64,000 nt of DNA from Liolophura sinensis (taxonomy: Eukaryota > Mollusca > Polyplacophora > Chitonida > Chitonidae), in contig NC_088295.1 in assembly GCF_032854445.1 (NCBI RefSeq), positions 4,526,501-4,590,500 of the forward strand, given 5' to 3'. The position numbers and the translations under genes were made by a program. The notes below the pieces were generated by a model. It saw only the letters and a list, made by a program, of their open reading frames with translations, searched no databases and was not told where the DNA came from. This document shows positions 50,501 through 56,499 of this stretch, piece by piece. How positions within the stretch are numbered: position 1 is the first letter of the stretch; every line of letters begins with the position of its first letter.

Positions 50501-53500
50501 ATGATACATGCACAATCCCCCTGCTGACCAGTCCTATTTCCCCTTGTCATCATTTCCCCACAGCCACCACATCATGCACGCACAATCTCCCTACTGATCA
50601 GCTGAATGACACCCATTCCCTAGTCACCACAATGATACACCTGTCATCACATGATACATGCACAATATCCCTGTTGATCAGTCTTATTTTCCCCCAGTCA
50701 ACACAATCATGTATAATTCCCCTGTTGATCAGTCTTATTTTCCCCCAGTCAACACAATCATGTATAATTCCCCTGTTGATCAGTCTTATTTTCCCCCAGT
50801 CAACACAATCATGTATAATTCCCCTGTTGATCAGTCTTATTTTCCCCCAGTCAACACAATCATGTATAATTCCCCTGTTGATCAGTCTTATTTTCCCCCA
50901 GTCAACACAATCATGTATAATTCCCCTGTTGATCAGTCTTATTTTCCCCCAGTCAACACAATCATGTATAATTCCCCTGTTGATCAGTCAACCACATACA
51001 CACACAATCCCCTTGTTGATCAGTCATATTTTCCTCCAGTCACCCCATACACACACAATGCCCTTGTCAAGCAGTCCTATTCCCCCCAGTCACCACATAC
51101 ACACACAATGCCCTTGTCAAGCAGTCCTATTCCCCCCAGTCACCACATACACACACAATTCCCTCTCTGATCAGTCACATTTTTCCCCAGTCACCACATA
51201 TACATGCACAATCCACCTGTTGACCAGTCGTATTTTTCCTTGTCATCACACGATATATGCATAATCCCCCTGTTGACCAGTCCTATTTTCCCCAGTTACC
51301 ACATGTGCATGCACAATCCCCCTGTTGACCAGTCCTATTTTCCCCAGTTACCACATATACATGCATAATCCCCCTGTTGACCAGTCCTATTTTCCCCAGT
51401 CACCACATATGCATGCACAAGCCCCATGTTGACCACTCCACCAGACCATGACCATACACAACATTGGTCCCTGGTCATATCACAGGACCTCAGCACAACA
51501 AAAGCCCACAACATTTCATATTATGTTACACACCGCAAAAAAAAAAAAAACATTCCCCAATCAATAATGCAATGTAGCTAAGCAGAGCAATTTGGCGTAA
51601 TGAGTGTCGAGCCCTCTTTGTGGTGAAAAATTGATGGAAGAGAGCTCAATTACACTCGTAACAGACAGCATCAACTTTCACCTCCACAATGTACATTCAT
51701 CAAAGCAAATGGAACGGTGCTTAATCACCTGTACAAAAACAGTCTCCCTCAACTGCTAATCATTTCAGACGGGTAAACTGCATTAATGGCCAGTCTCCAA
51801 TATAAAACACGTCAAAATTCTAATTACTGCCATTCCCCCGTCCAACAAAAAGGCACAACACCCAGTCTTGTACCTAACTCATATACAGACACATGCTACT
51901 GTATACATGCATATCTTTTGGAGTGACATTTATTTGCACAATGTACCCCATAAAACATGCCCTTAAATGTAATGCCAGCACCAAATGCACAGACATTCCG
52001 ATACCCTTCAGACGTGTCAAAATAATTGCAGCCCAAATTATGGGAAATACTGCCTGATAAATTTATCTTATTAAAATGTTCTATAACTTAAAATTCCTTA
52101 TATTCTTAAAGGACCAAGATTTATCTGTTATACTGATATTATACTTTGGGGTGTAAGGCATTATGTTAAGGTTTCTTATCTGAAAATATAAGATTTGCTT
52201 ATTGCTGAAGTTAAAAAGCGGTATTTGACCCCAAATAGTATGTACTACAGCATTTAATATCCAAATTAGCTTACTAAAAGGTGCTAAAGTTAAAAACCTG
52301 TATTTGACCCTAAATGGTATGTACTACAGCATTTCACATACAAATTAGCTTACTAAAAGGTGCTAAAGTTAAAAACCTGTATTCAACCCTAAATACTATG
52401 TACAACATTTCTTCTAAGCAACTTTGCTGCAAATTACTTAAATAAATTTGTTGAAGATGTAAACGACTTAACCTCTACAAACTGAGAAGTTAACCTCTGT
52501 TATGACCAGCTTCATTTGAACCTTGTCCAGTGAGATAAAAATGTCAAGAGGATGTGTACTACAGGTAACGTCACTTGAAATACACTGTACATGTGACTGG
52601 ATATGTATATACAAAATAACAACATACAATATGTAATAATAATTCCTCCACTTTACCACCTATGAGAGAGAAACTTTCAGCGCAATTTATGCACATACTT
52701 AATTTGATTTTGGAAATAAAACTGTATTGGTTGGATTGGCCACTTTCAGGACTTCACAAAAAGTGTAACTTTACAGTCTAAACAGAATAACACCTTCAGA
52801 ATACGCTTTAATAAACACCTTCCAAACATGTGAACAGGTTGAAGAATTACAGTACATGAGCCATTGCATGACATCAGGAGAATAACCTGGTTCAGCACTG
52901 GAGGTGACTGGGTGGGGCCGCTCACCTTTTTTGGCATTTAGGAAAACTTGACAACAATAGTGTAAAAGATTGCTCAGGTAAATTCTGTGTCTACATACAT
53001 GTATGATGAGTAGCATTCATTGTACCAGGTATTACTATTTTCATTGTTGTGACCAAGTGTGAAGCATATACATATATAACTATATATACATACATACAGA
53101 TGGTTTTATTTCAGACACATGGTCCATATAAAGCACACTACATAATAAATAGAAGTGTAGGAAAAAAAATACAATATGTTTGTATATAACATATGTATTG
53201 GTATCTAAAGTTTTCTGAAGAACAAATACCCATGTGGACATAATAGAGTATACTTACATATAATGCCACTTTATTACCACCTTTATTAATTGAAGTTTAA
53301 TCTTCCAAACCTGGGTCACTAAGATGCAGTCATTAACTTAACTACTTACCTTGTCCTCCACTTTGTGAGCAATTTCTGTAGCACCCTGCACCAGCTCATC
53401 TTCTGACAATGGTCTTATCCTAAGTGCCACCTATATAACATAAACATCACGCCTATTACTATACCAGTATCAATTCACACAGCTACATCCCTCCTCATTT

Positions 53501-53967
53501 AACACTCTGGCATTTACCTTGTCTGTCTACTGACAGAATGAATGTCAGAAATATAACATATGGAGGTAGTACATTCAGCATTGTTGAGTTATACCAGTAT
53601 TAATGAAATACCCATTTCTACATGTCTTTATGAGTCATGTGATGATGCATACATATCTACAACAAGGTATCAGAAGAATTATCTTTTGGTATGAATAATT
53701 ATTAATTCCATTTTGTCATATATTTAACTTACACTTTCAACTCCATAGCTGCAGGAAAAAAATAACGGTACTTCCATTAACTCAGGGTTAAGTTTCAAAC
53801 AATACCAAAATGTCACATCTACTGGTCATTATTGTACTTTGACACGGCGGGGGGGGGGGGGGGAATCAATGGTCAGCAGCGAGGAGGGGAGAGGGGGTAG
53901 TCTCAGCTGACGATGAACTTACCAGCAGATTCTGCTCGCCACCTCCTGGCTTCATCTTTCCATTCAT
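20380..53967 (-). CDS. KIF19: KIF19-like kinesin-8 (cilium-length kinesin), 19 coding exons
   Basis: Kinesin-8 family motor. Vertebrate KIF19 walks to microtubule plus ends in cilia and depolymerises them to limit cilium length. Minus-strand exons: 53923-53967, 53350-53430, 46510-46621, 45177-45264, 44475-44614, 36428-36553, 35890-36169, 34489-34673, 33969-34125, 33596-33692, 33250-33327, 30779-30849, 30211-30395, 29591-29804, 29056-29165, 25702-25829, 22614-23184, 20731-20794, 20380-20510. All junctions are GT-AG and all phases agree, giving about 953 residues (human about 998). The motor domain has P-loop GATGAGKT (106-113), switch I NKTSSRSH (217-224) and switch II DLAGSE (253-258). Coiled-coil stretches and a basic, Ser-rich tail follow. 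The ATG at 53965-53967 has an in-frame stop 9 nt upstream. One extra base in exon 3 breaks the frame. Exon 16's donor is the least certain boundary. Confidence 0.93.
20731..20794 (-). CDS. KIF19: KIF19 exon 18 (short)
   Basis: 64 nt: [21 protein letters not shown] and one base of Gly. Acceptor ATGTTTCACAG, donor GTAGGTGG. Basic and probably unstructured. Phase fits both neighbours. Confidence 0.88.
20923..20938. repeat. 16-bp G homopolymer
   Basis: Uninterrupted run of 16 G (C on the KIF19 sense strand), in the intron between exons 17 and 18, just upstream of exon 18. Such runs are length-unstable and prone to assembly error. Confidence 0.95.
21300..22584. repeat. ~45-46 bp minisatellite in KIF19 intron 17, about 28 copies
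   Basis: Unit ACAAGTTTGTTCCCCCTACA ... GATGTGCCAACCAGCC ... CTGACTACTG. Length varies through the C run, and occasional units carry an extra AGCTTTACCCTCA insert. It ends 30 bp from the exon 17 donor but does not contain exon sequence. Confidence 0.94.
22614..23184 (-). CDS. KIF19: KIF19 exon 17 (large tail exon)
   Basis: 571 nt and 190 full codons, encoding the variable tail: Ser/Pro-rich ([20 protein letters not shown]), several basic clusters ([20 protein letters not shown]) and the end MLFSPQ. Open throughout, GC-rich compared with the introns. Acceptor GCCTGTTTCAG, donor GTTAGTCA. Enters with one base, leaves in phase 0. Confidence 0.92.
23185..24040. other. KIF19 intron 16 DNA, no feature recognised
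   Basis: Low-complexity GGGATGGGATGGGTGGGGGG at about 23,330 and ATATATAC runs near 23,670. No exon could be supported; the phases of exons 16 and 17 already agree. Confidence 0.4.
24041..24480. repeat. 26-bp minisatellite, about 17 copies
   Basis: Unit GTAAAGTCTGACCACAGGTA ... TTTACT, nearly identical in all copies. The few variants are GTGAAG, CAGCTATT and one unit short by 3 bp. In KIF19 intron 16. Confidence 0.95.
24481..25540. other. KIF19 intron 16 DNA, no feature recognised
   Basis: About 1 kb between the 26-bp array and the duplicated donor block. No exon or repeat family was recognised. Confidence 0.4.
25541..25704. repeat. 82-bp tandem duplication abutting the exon 16 donor
   Basis: Two near-perfect 82-bp copies (ACAGATGGTATGAGCAATGG ... 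GATGTGGCTTGTAGACGTACTCT). On the KIF19 strand each contains AGA|GTACGT, the donor of exon 16, so the donor is duplicated. Confidence 0.9.
25702..25829 (-). CDS. KIF19: KIF19 exon 16 (donor uncertain)
   Basis: 128 nt: [40 protein letters not shown] then FT and two bases. Acceptor TCTGTTGTTAG. I chose donor GA|GTACGT. A weaker donor (CACAG|GTCCAC, start 25723) also leaves phase 2 and would remove seven residues. Either joins exon 17 in frame. The sequence is not strongly conserved with vertebrates. Confidence 0.75.
25834..26370. repeat. 19-22 bp minisatellite directly upstream of exon 16
   Basis: About 27 units of GACAAGTGGTGACACACAAT and a shorter variant with CACAGAA. It starts five bases from the exon 16 acceptor. 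On the gene strand the unit is pyrimidine-rich (CTTGTCTATTGTGTGTCACC) and supplies the polypyrimidine tract of that acceptor (CTCTTGTCTGTTGTTAG). Confidence 0.93.
26371..27149. other. KIF19 intron 15 DNA, no feature recognised
   Basis: No exon, repeat or RNA gene could be supported. Short plus-strand frames here run antisense to the gene and have no splice context. Confidence 0.4.
27150..29055 (-). repeat. 104-bp array of exon 15 ends: 18 mini-exon copies with donors
   Basis: Eighteen units at exactly 104 bp (27184, 27288, ... 28952, then the true exon at 29056). Each unit contains 66 nt matching the end of exon 15 ([11 protein letters not shown] ... VTFNLYK, starting and ending CTGTACAAG), followed by the donor GTGAGT. 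Immediately 5' is GATCTGTATTAG, where the authentic exon has GATCTGTATGAA. Thus each copy has an AG acceptor-like dinucleotide that is also an in-frame TAG. All copies keep 22 open codons. One donor (near 28,533) is changed to GC. Remaining differences are scattered substitutions, several of them amino-acid changes. Confidence 0.95.
29056..29165 (-). CDS. KIF19: KIF19 exon 15 (authentic copy)
   Basis: 110 nt: [20 protein letters not shown] then [16 protein letters not shown], phase 1 in and phase 0 out. ELEDLYELY matches vertebrate RLEELYEVY. Acceptor CTTTGTAAATAG, donor GTGAGTCTG. The last 66 nt plus donor are reiterated 18 times downstream in the intron. Confidence 0.93.
29166..29590. other. 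KIF19 intron 14 DNA, no feature recognised
   Basis: AT-rich intron sequence of about 425 bp. No repeat array. Confidence 0.5.
29591..29804 (-). CDS. KIF19: KIF19 exon 14
   Basis: 214 nt: [40 protein letters not shown] and [17 protein letters not shown]. Close to vertebrate VHELEVENTEMQ and HRSLCDEIIQGQRQ. Acceptor ATTCTCACACAG, donor GTGAGCAT. Leaves in phase 1. Confidence 0.95.
29841..30210 (-). repeat. exon 13 donor-derived tandem repeat, about 7-9 copies
   Basis: Irregular units of about 36-48 bp abutting the exon 13 donor. On the gene strand they contain CAGAGGTCACAGGCTGTGGA AAAG followed by GT, i.e. the last codons of exon 13 (QRSQAxEK) plus donor. They are separated by GTTATATGTGATAAA-type intron sequence. 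Copies are more divergent than in the exon 5 and exon 15 arrays. Confidence 0.85.
30211..30395 (-). CDS. KIF19: KIF19 exon 13
   Basis: 185 nt: [40 protein letters not shown] and [21 protein letters not shown]. Corresponds to the vertebrate EPPEVAAARESIAALVDEQK coiled coil. Acceptor TGTTGCTGTAG, donor GTCAGATT. The last ~25 nt plus donor are repeated in the following intron (29,841-30,210). Confidence 0.93.
30396..30778. other. KIF19 intron 12 DNA, no feature recognised
   Basis: 383 bp of AT-rich sequence between exons 13 and 12. Confidence 0.5.
30779..30849 (-). CDS. KIF19: KIF19 exon 12 (short)
   Basis: 71 nt: [20 protein letters not shown] then TER, flanked by split codons. Fits the vertebrate WEHEKSRRALKWR segment and bridges the phases of exons 11 (phase 2) and 13 (phase 1). 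Acceptor TTCTTCTGATCAG, donor GTACAGTG. Confidence 0.85.
31071..32850. repeat. 43-bp minisatellite with 104-bp higher-order unit
   Basis: Basic unit AAGTACTCCAGTCATCACCT ... GTATGCCGGGCAACCTTAAG ... GTC (43 bp). From about 31,370 rightwards it alternates with a 61-bp variant containing GTGGCCATCATCCCCTGACG ... ACACCAGTCCTC, producing a 104-bp higher-order repeat (e.g. 32,128 to 32,232). It lies in the KIF19 intron between exons 11 and 12. Confidence 0.92.
32851..33249. other. KIF19 intron 11 DNA, no feature recognised
   Basis: About 400 bp of unique AT-rich sequence between the 43-bp array and exon 11. Confidence 0.5.
33250..33327 (-). CDS. KIF19: KIF19 exon 11
   Basis: 78 nt: [20 protein letters not shown] then QLIIS, flanked by split Arg and Glu codons. 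Matches the vertebrate RLLELENRAMEVQIDTSRHLL region. Acceptor TTGATTTGCAG, donor GTAAGCGC. Confidence 0.9.
33596..33692 (-). CDS. KIF19: KIF19 exon 10
   Basis: 97 nt: [20 protein letters not shown] then [11 protein letters not shown] and two bases of Arg. Corresponds to the vertebrate QLREQLASAFQEQMDVR coiled-coil segment. Acceptor GTACTGTTGCAG, donor GTAAATAC. Confidence 0.92.
33969..34125 (-). CDS. KIF19: KIF19 exon 9 (neck and start of coiled coil)
   Basis: 157 nt: [35 protein letters not shown], then [14 protein letters not shown] and one base of the next codon. Matches the vertebrate [17 protein letters not shown] stretch. Donor GTACGTTG was chosen because its phase fits exon 10. Confidence 0.92.
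34489..34673 (-). CDS. KIF19: KIF19 exon 8 (end of motor domain)
   Basis: 185 nt: [20 protein letters not shown] then [20 protein letters not shown] and [16 protein letters not shown]. This is the kinesin [20 protein letters not shown] block just before the neck. Enters in phase 1, leaves in phase 0. Acceptor AACTGCTTAG, donor GTAAGACA. Confidence 0.97.
34716..35473. repeat. 31-bp minisatellite with 155-bp higher-order repeat
   Basis: Basic unit ACCAACAGTATATCAGCACA ... ATATGATCATT (31 bp). Five monomer types (A ATATGATC/CAGTACACC, B ATAAGGCC/CACTACATC, C ATGTGACA, D ATATGATC/AACAG, E ATAAGGCC/AACAG) recur in the order ABCDE-ABCDE-DE-ABCDE-ABC. That gives a 155-bp higher-order unit with one DE duplication. 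Confidence 0.93.
35480..35855. repeat. ~70-73 bp tandem repeat, 5 copies
   Basis: Unit TGTGGAGAGCAGCATTACTG ... TATCCATGAGCTAGTTCATC ... ACCATGCTGTGCCCAAACAC ... TGAACAGTCA. It lies between the 31-bp array and the exon 7 donor and contains no exon sequence. Confidence 0.92.
35890..36169 (-). CDS. KIF19: KIF19 exon 7 (switch I and switch II)
   Basis: 280 nt. It contains the KIF19-like [20 protein letters not shown] (switch I NxxSSRSH) and [20 protein letters not shown] (switch II DLAGSE). It ends [16 protein letters not shown] with one base of the next Ser codon. Acceptor TGTGTGTCCCAG, donor GTAAGTAC. Confidence 0.97.
36428..36553 (-). CDS. KIF19: KIF19 exon 6
   Basis: 42 codons, phase 0-0: [20 protein letters not shown] then [20 protein letters not shown] and [12 protein letters not shown] is a kinesin signature stretch. 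Acceptor CTGTCCTACCTTCAG, donor GTATTAAC. It follows a 7.9-kb intron filled with several arrays. Confidence 0.95.
36580..38035. repeat. ~43-44 bp minisatellite with acceptor-like units, about 33 copies
   Basis: Unit GTTATGGCAAGACTCTGCAG ... AGGGAACAACATAGGCCTAC ... AGCG, directly upstream (gene sense) of exon 6. On the gene strand each unit reads TTGTTCCCTCTGCAG, a good polypyrimidine-AG, followed by AGTCTTGCCATAACCGCTGT. The real exon 6 acceptor region, CATAACCGCTGTAACTTGTT ... CTACCTTCAG, is related in sequence. Confidence 0.92.
38036..40316. repeat. 74-bp minisatellite, about 31 copies
   Basis: Unit GTGACTACAGTGCGACTGGT ... CTTGCCAGAGTACTCGGTCA ... CCGAAACAAGGACAACACAA ... CAATCACCCTTTGT. 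Blocks of several units reappear at 222-bp (3 units) and longer spacings, e.g. 39,661 and 39,883. KIF19 intron 5. Confidence 0.94.
40317..41390. other. KIF19 intron 5 DNA, no feature recognised
   Basis: About 1.1 kb with no array and no supported exon. Confidence 0.45.
41391..42440. repeat. ~75-bp / 150-bp tandem repeat
   Basis: Degenerate units combining ACACAGCATACATCTACT, CCCTGAGTACACTTTCTTCA, TGCCTGCACACT and ACACCTTTCCTCTTCACACA. A basic period of about 75 bp and a compound period of about 152 bp are visible, with indels. KIF19 intron 5. Confidence 0.85.
42441..43415. other. KIF19 intron 5 DNA with ACATGTATAC-rich segment
   Basis: Mostly unique. From 42,960 to 43,220 it is rich in self-complementary GTACATGTAC, ACACATGTATGTGT and GTATACACCTGTA words, like those of the 88-bp array at 49-50 kb but without a fixed period. 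Confidence 0.5.
43416..44474 (-). repeat. 63-bp array of exon 5 ends: 16 copies with donors
   Basis: Sixteen units at 63-bp spacing (ttacctccag at 43458, 43521, 43584, ...) abut the exon 5 donor. Gene-strand unit: AAGGATATGTCCTACAGTCT ... CGATGTCATATCTGGAG|GTAATG, followed by CATGATTCATAACCTCTC. The first ~40 nt match the 3' end of exon 5 ([13 protein letters not shown]) and are followed by a GT donor. The copies carry CAGTG/CAGTC where the exon has CAATG. Confidence 0.95.
44475..44614 (-). CDS. KIF19: KIF19 exon 5 (P-loop)
   Basis: 140 nt. It completes the ATP-binding P-loop with [20 protein letters not shown], then [20 protein letters not shown] and SMSYLE. Acceptor TGTATATTAG, donor GTAAGACC. 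Leaves in phase 0. The last ~40 nt and the donor are the template of the 63-bp array that follows in the intron. Confidence 0.95.
44775..44950. repeat. dispersed repeat copy (family shared with 7,625-7,860)
   Basis: Blocks AGATAGAATAAAACCTTAAC, TGAGGTAAA, GGATTTCATCA, CACACCGTCATCGCTG, GTTTTACTCTACATGTTGTG line up in order with 7,625-7,860. Class unknown. Confidence 0.55.
45177..45264 (-). CDS. KIF19: KIF19 exon 4
   Basis: 88 nt, [20 protein letters not shown] then ATVFAYGAT plus the first base of Gly. It encodes the strand and first half of the P-loop (GAT|G). Acceptor TTCTTAAACAG, donor GTATAC. Enters in phase 0, leaves in phase 1. Confidence 0.93.
45265..46509. other. KIF19 intron 3 DNA, no feature recognised
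   Basis: About 1.2 kb between exons 4 and 3. Short plus-strand frames here are antisense and unsupported. Confidence 0.45.
46510..46621 (-). CDS. KIF19: KIF19 exon 3, with a 1-nt frameshift
   Basis: 112 nt bounded by acceptor TTGTCCACAG and donor GTGAGTGG. It starts [20 protein letters not shown], matching the vertebrate family, and ends in a second frame with [13 protein letters not shown]. The two halves are one base out of register near 46,550-46,562 (GAGAGAGGACAG). The neighbours require a 111-nt, phase 0-0 exon. As given, translation stops eight codons after ANRS. Confidence 0.88.
46622..47315. other. KIF19 intron 2 DNA, no feature recognised
   Basis: Unique AT-rich sequence at the 3' end of the 6.7-kb intron 2. 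Confidence 0.45.
47318..47436 (-). mobile_element. SINE 3' half, reverse orientation
   Basis: ATTTATTTATTTATTTGATT, then TACTCAAGAATATTTCACTT and CAGCATTATGGTGGGAGGAA. This is the tail of the same SINE family as 50,093-50,358, truncated before the tRNA-like head. Confidence 0.8.
47437..49055. other. KIF19 intron 2 DNA, no feature recognised
   Basis: Unique AT-rich sequence. No exon is needed here because exons 2 and 3 join in phase. Confidence 0.45.
49060..50092. repeat. 88-bp palindrome-rich minisatellite with ~440-bp higher-order repeat
   Basis: Unit AGGTAGATCTATATGTACAT ... GTATACCTGTAGAGGAAACA ... GGCACAGCTAGATATACATG ... TACACCTGTACAGTGAAC (88 bp), about 11-12 copies. Variant types recur in order at about 440 bp (five units, one base short), so 49,130-49,560 and 49,570-50,000 are near-duplicates. 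Units are dense in GTACATGTAC-type palindromes. A SINE interrupts the array at 50,093. Confidence 0.93.
50093..50358 (-). mobile_element. full-length tRNA-derived SINE inserted in the 88-bp array
   Basis: On the minus strand it starts GGGGGCCTCCGTGGCTCAGT, then TGGTGAGCACGCTAGCGC (A-box-like) and GAGTTCAAGCCC (B-box-like). The body contains GGGTTTCCCCCGGGCTCTGC and CGGTTTCCTCCCACCATAAT, and the end is TTCTTGAGTACAG ... ATAAATAAATAAT. It is flanked by TACACATA at 50,085-50,092 and 50,359-50,366, a probable 8-bp target-site duplication. Array sequence continues on the right to about 50,410. Confidence 0.88.
50359..50410. repeat. continuation of the 88-bp array after the SINE
   Basis: CACATATACACCTGTACAGT, GAACAGGTAGATCTATATGT: the unit resumes where the SINE interrupted it, then stops. 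Confidence 0.85.
50470..51450. repeat. 51-bp minisatellite with divergent margins
   Basis: The core (50,660-50,990) is almost perfect 51-bp units (CCTGTTGATCAGTCTTATTT ... TCCCCCAGTCAACACAATCA ... TGTATAATTCC). The left (50,470-50,650) and right (51,000-51,450) parts are older variants with CACCACATACACACACAAT. The 17-codon period keeps plus-strand frames open for up to 286 codons, a repeat artefact. Confidence 0.93.
51451..52200. other. KIF19 intron 2 DNA, no feature recognised
   Basis: Unique AT-rich sequence. No exon or repeat recognised. Confidence 0.45.
52200..52420. repeat. ~85-bp tandem repeat, about 2.5-3 copies
   Basis: GCTAAAGTTAAAAACCTGTA ... TTTGACCCTAAATGGTATGT ... ACTACAGCATTTCACATACA ... 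AATTAGCTTACTAAAAGGT, with copies starting near 52,205, 52,282 and 52,362. Confidence 0.8.
52421..53349. other. KIF19 intron 2 DNA, no feature recognised
   Basis: Unique sequence at the 5' end of intron 2. No exon supported. Confidence 0.45.
53350..53430 (-). CDS. KIF19: KIF19 exon 2
   Basis: 27 codons, phase 0-0, [20 protein letters not shown]... ending VEDK. This is the first beta-strand of the kinesin motor (VALRxRP). Acceptor TATATAG, donor GTAAGTAG. Confidence 0.93.
53849..53863. repeat. 15-bp G homopolymer in KIF19 intron 1
   Basis: Run of 15 G (C on the gene strand) about 60 bp downstream of the exon 1 donor. Confidence 0.95.
53923..53967 (-). CDS. KIF19: KIF19 exon 1 (start codon)
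   Basis: Fifteen codons, [15 protein letters not shown], then donor GTAAGTTC. An in-frame TGA lies three codons upstream of the ATG. An internal Met at codon 5 gives an alternative start ([11 protein letters not shown]), close in length to the short N-terminus of human KIF19. Exit phase 0. Confidence 0.85.
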
Positions 53968-54560
53968 CACGACTCACGGCAACTGTCCGAAGTCAGGTCA
54001 CAAACAACATTTTAACATTAGATTCTACATTCATCGTCACCATGACATTAGTATATGGCCCTATCCTTTACATCGTGAATATTGCAGATGTATTAATTGG
54101 TATTCATCACAAACAGGCCGAACAACAGGACCGATGGGGACGGTTGTACCGTTGGTGTGTATCCAGAGTAAGCCTACCCAGTGGCATGTCCTCAGTCCCC
54201 CACCCTGTACACAATTCCTCTACCTGGGCTCTGATCACCCGTAGAAATGTCAGCGTCTCAAACGCTTCCAAACCTCGCGTCTTCTTATTTCAGCGTATCT
54301 CTAAGCGAACACAGAAAACACATGTTCACAGCAAATACTAAAACTCCCATGGGTTACGCTTTAAAGTCTCACACCTGTCGGCATGAAACTGAGAGTTGAC
54401 AGGTCGTCGTTGTTGTTGTCGTGTTTGTCACTCCTGCCAACAGCGCGAGCATGTGCACGTGCCTCTGCCTCTGCTCGCAGCCTGCCTCATATCACTGCGC
54501 GCTTGCCCGCTATAATCCGACATTGAACGATCACTATGTCATGTTCAGATCTTACTATAT
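53968..54560 (-). promoter_or_regulatory. presumed KIF19 5' UTR and promoter region
   Basis: Immediately upstream of the KIF19 ATG. The stretch 54,400-54,530 is GC/CpG-richer than the surroundings (CAACAGCGCGAGCATG, CACTGCGCGCTTGCCCGC). No TATA box or definite transcription start is evident. GTTGCC 15-20 bp upstream of the ATG resembles half of an RFX X-box, which would suit a ciliary gene, but I do not see the second half. Confidence 0.35.
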
Positions 54561-55460
54561 AACACACAATTGATGGCTGACTTGTCCACTATATTGGCCT
54601 AGAAGTATATTCGTTTAGATAAATATAAATTGCCGGTTAAACGGAAGGTGAAGTGTAGTCCTGCCAGCTGTGATCGTCGCTCAAGGCTGTGGACATTTCT
54701 CACCTAACAACACGTTATACTGAAGGTTGTGGACGTCTTGGACTTGAATCAATAAGCAAGTGGGACCAAAGGCCGACCCGGGGTAATCGTCATGGCTGAC
54801 TTGAGCATAAACCCAGTCACAGCTTATTGTCCAAGGGTGACACGTCTGCAAAATTAATCAGCCTCTTGGGTCACTAAAAGGAAAGACGAGAAAAAAAACC
54901 AAACAAACTGACTAAAAAAAATTTAAAAAAAACATCATGTAATCAAACTCTTGTAACCCATAATAGGCCTATAGGCCTATAACATTACGGCTAGAAAGTG
55001 CTACCAATATCGTTTAATCATTATTACATTACGGGTTTTTATGATAATAAAATTATGCTTGTGGTCCACACAAACAAGCCGTAGACACAAAGATAATTAG
55101 GAGTGGCCCATAAAAAACATTGACAGCCTGATGGCGACCATCAGTACCTGCTTTCCGTGTTAATTATGTAATCCTAAAAAGGGAGTTTCAACTAGTGTAA
55201 GAAAACAACGTAATGCAGCTTAGGTTTAACTGTATATACGCATGAATATTGACAACATTCAACACAAACGTCAAATGTCAAACATGTAAGCCAAAATTAC
55301 CTACAAGAGGGGGCTATAAATTGGCTATGACATGCGAGTGAAGAGTGTAGAGTGATATGATAAGAGGTTTCTGTAGGCCTCTGACAGGGTGAAATGACCT
55401 GCTGATTGACGTTTGTGTGATTTATAAATAGGCTTACGTATAGGCCCTATAGAGTGATTG
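54561..55460. other. intergenic stretch, nothing recognised
   Basis: Unique AT-rich sequence upstream of KIF19. No exon supported on either strand. Confidence 0.4.
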
Positions 55461-55462
55461 AG

Positions 55463-55760
55463 TGCTTGGGGTTTAACGAGGTACTTAACAATTTTTCAGT
55501 CATATGACGACGAAGGAATCCTTAGGGTGTATGTAATGTGCTTCCTTGTCGCAGGACAGATTTCTGTTTTGTTTAGTGCTGCTTCACTGAGACGACTTAC
55601 CGAAGGCAAGTAAACGGCCCCGCCCGAGCCATTATACTGATACAGGTCAACCAGACGTTGCACTATCCCCTTCATGCTGAACGCCGAGCGAGGAAGTTAC
55701 AAGTACCTCTTTTAAAGTCTTAGGTGTTACTCGACCCAGGATTTAGGCCCTATAGAGATG
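55463..55760 (+). repeat. dispersed repeat family 2, copy 1
   Basis: TACTTAACAATTTTTCAGTC, ATATGACGACGAAGGAATCC, CACTGAGACGACTTACCGAA, GCCATTATACTGATACAGGT, GAACGCCGAGCGAGGAAGTT, ACTCGACCCAGGATT. The same blocks in the same order recur at 56,515-56,800. Probably a non-autonomous element; no coding sequence. Confidence 0.65.
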
Positions 55761-56074
55761 CCGTAAATATAGACCAAATTGAAGATGTATTATACCTGTA
55801 TAAGCTTCTTGCGTAGATGATTGCATTTACTATAGTGTGAATGCATGTGATCTCGGATATCCATGTGGTTGGTTAGCTATATATGCTCTGTATTTAGGCA
55901 ACGATACGTGTACATACTGTAGTTCTGTGTAGACGCATGGTGCAATAGCATACGGTATAAGCTTGCATGTATTGTTTTAAATCTTGGACATAGTTCATAA
56001 TAGGCCTACAAGTCTATCCCAAGCAGGTTAAACACAGGTAAATTGCTGAATACATATATTATACATGTATATCG

Positions 56075-56194
56075 GTATGTAATGTGAACCTCAGAATGAG
56101 GCTTGTATGACAAAGGTTCTGACGACATCACCTTGTATGTAATGTGAACCTCAGAATGAGCCTTGTATGACAAAGGTTCTGACGACATCACCTT
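56075..56194. repeat. ~60-bp tandem duplication
   Basis: Two adjacent copies of GTATGTAATGTGAACCTCAG ... AATGAGGCTTGTATGACAAA ... GGTTCTGACGACATCACCTT, differing by one base. Confidence 0.9.
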
Positions 56195-56499
56195 TTGAAT
56201 TATATTTCGGTGTTAATAAATATGTATAATACTATGTAGACTGCGTTATAGGCTATATAGGGTATAGAGGAAGGGTTTGAATCTATTCAGCAGGAAAAGA
56301 TTTCCGCTTTGAACAGTGACTTGTATATACATGTACATGATCTCCAGAGCGTATAACTGTAGGGTGTGTACATTTCGCAAAGATGGTTTGGTAGTAAGGG
56401 CTATACATTATAATACATTTTAAAAAGATTATCCCCACATGTCTGTTTATTTTCATATTCGATATATATAAACTATCTTTTGGAATGGATGAATGAATG

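Noticed and set aside
50404-51264. 286-codon open frame in the 51-bp array
   Set aside because: Repeat artefact with overlapping alternative frame, inside a KIF19 intron in antisense.
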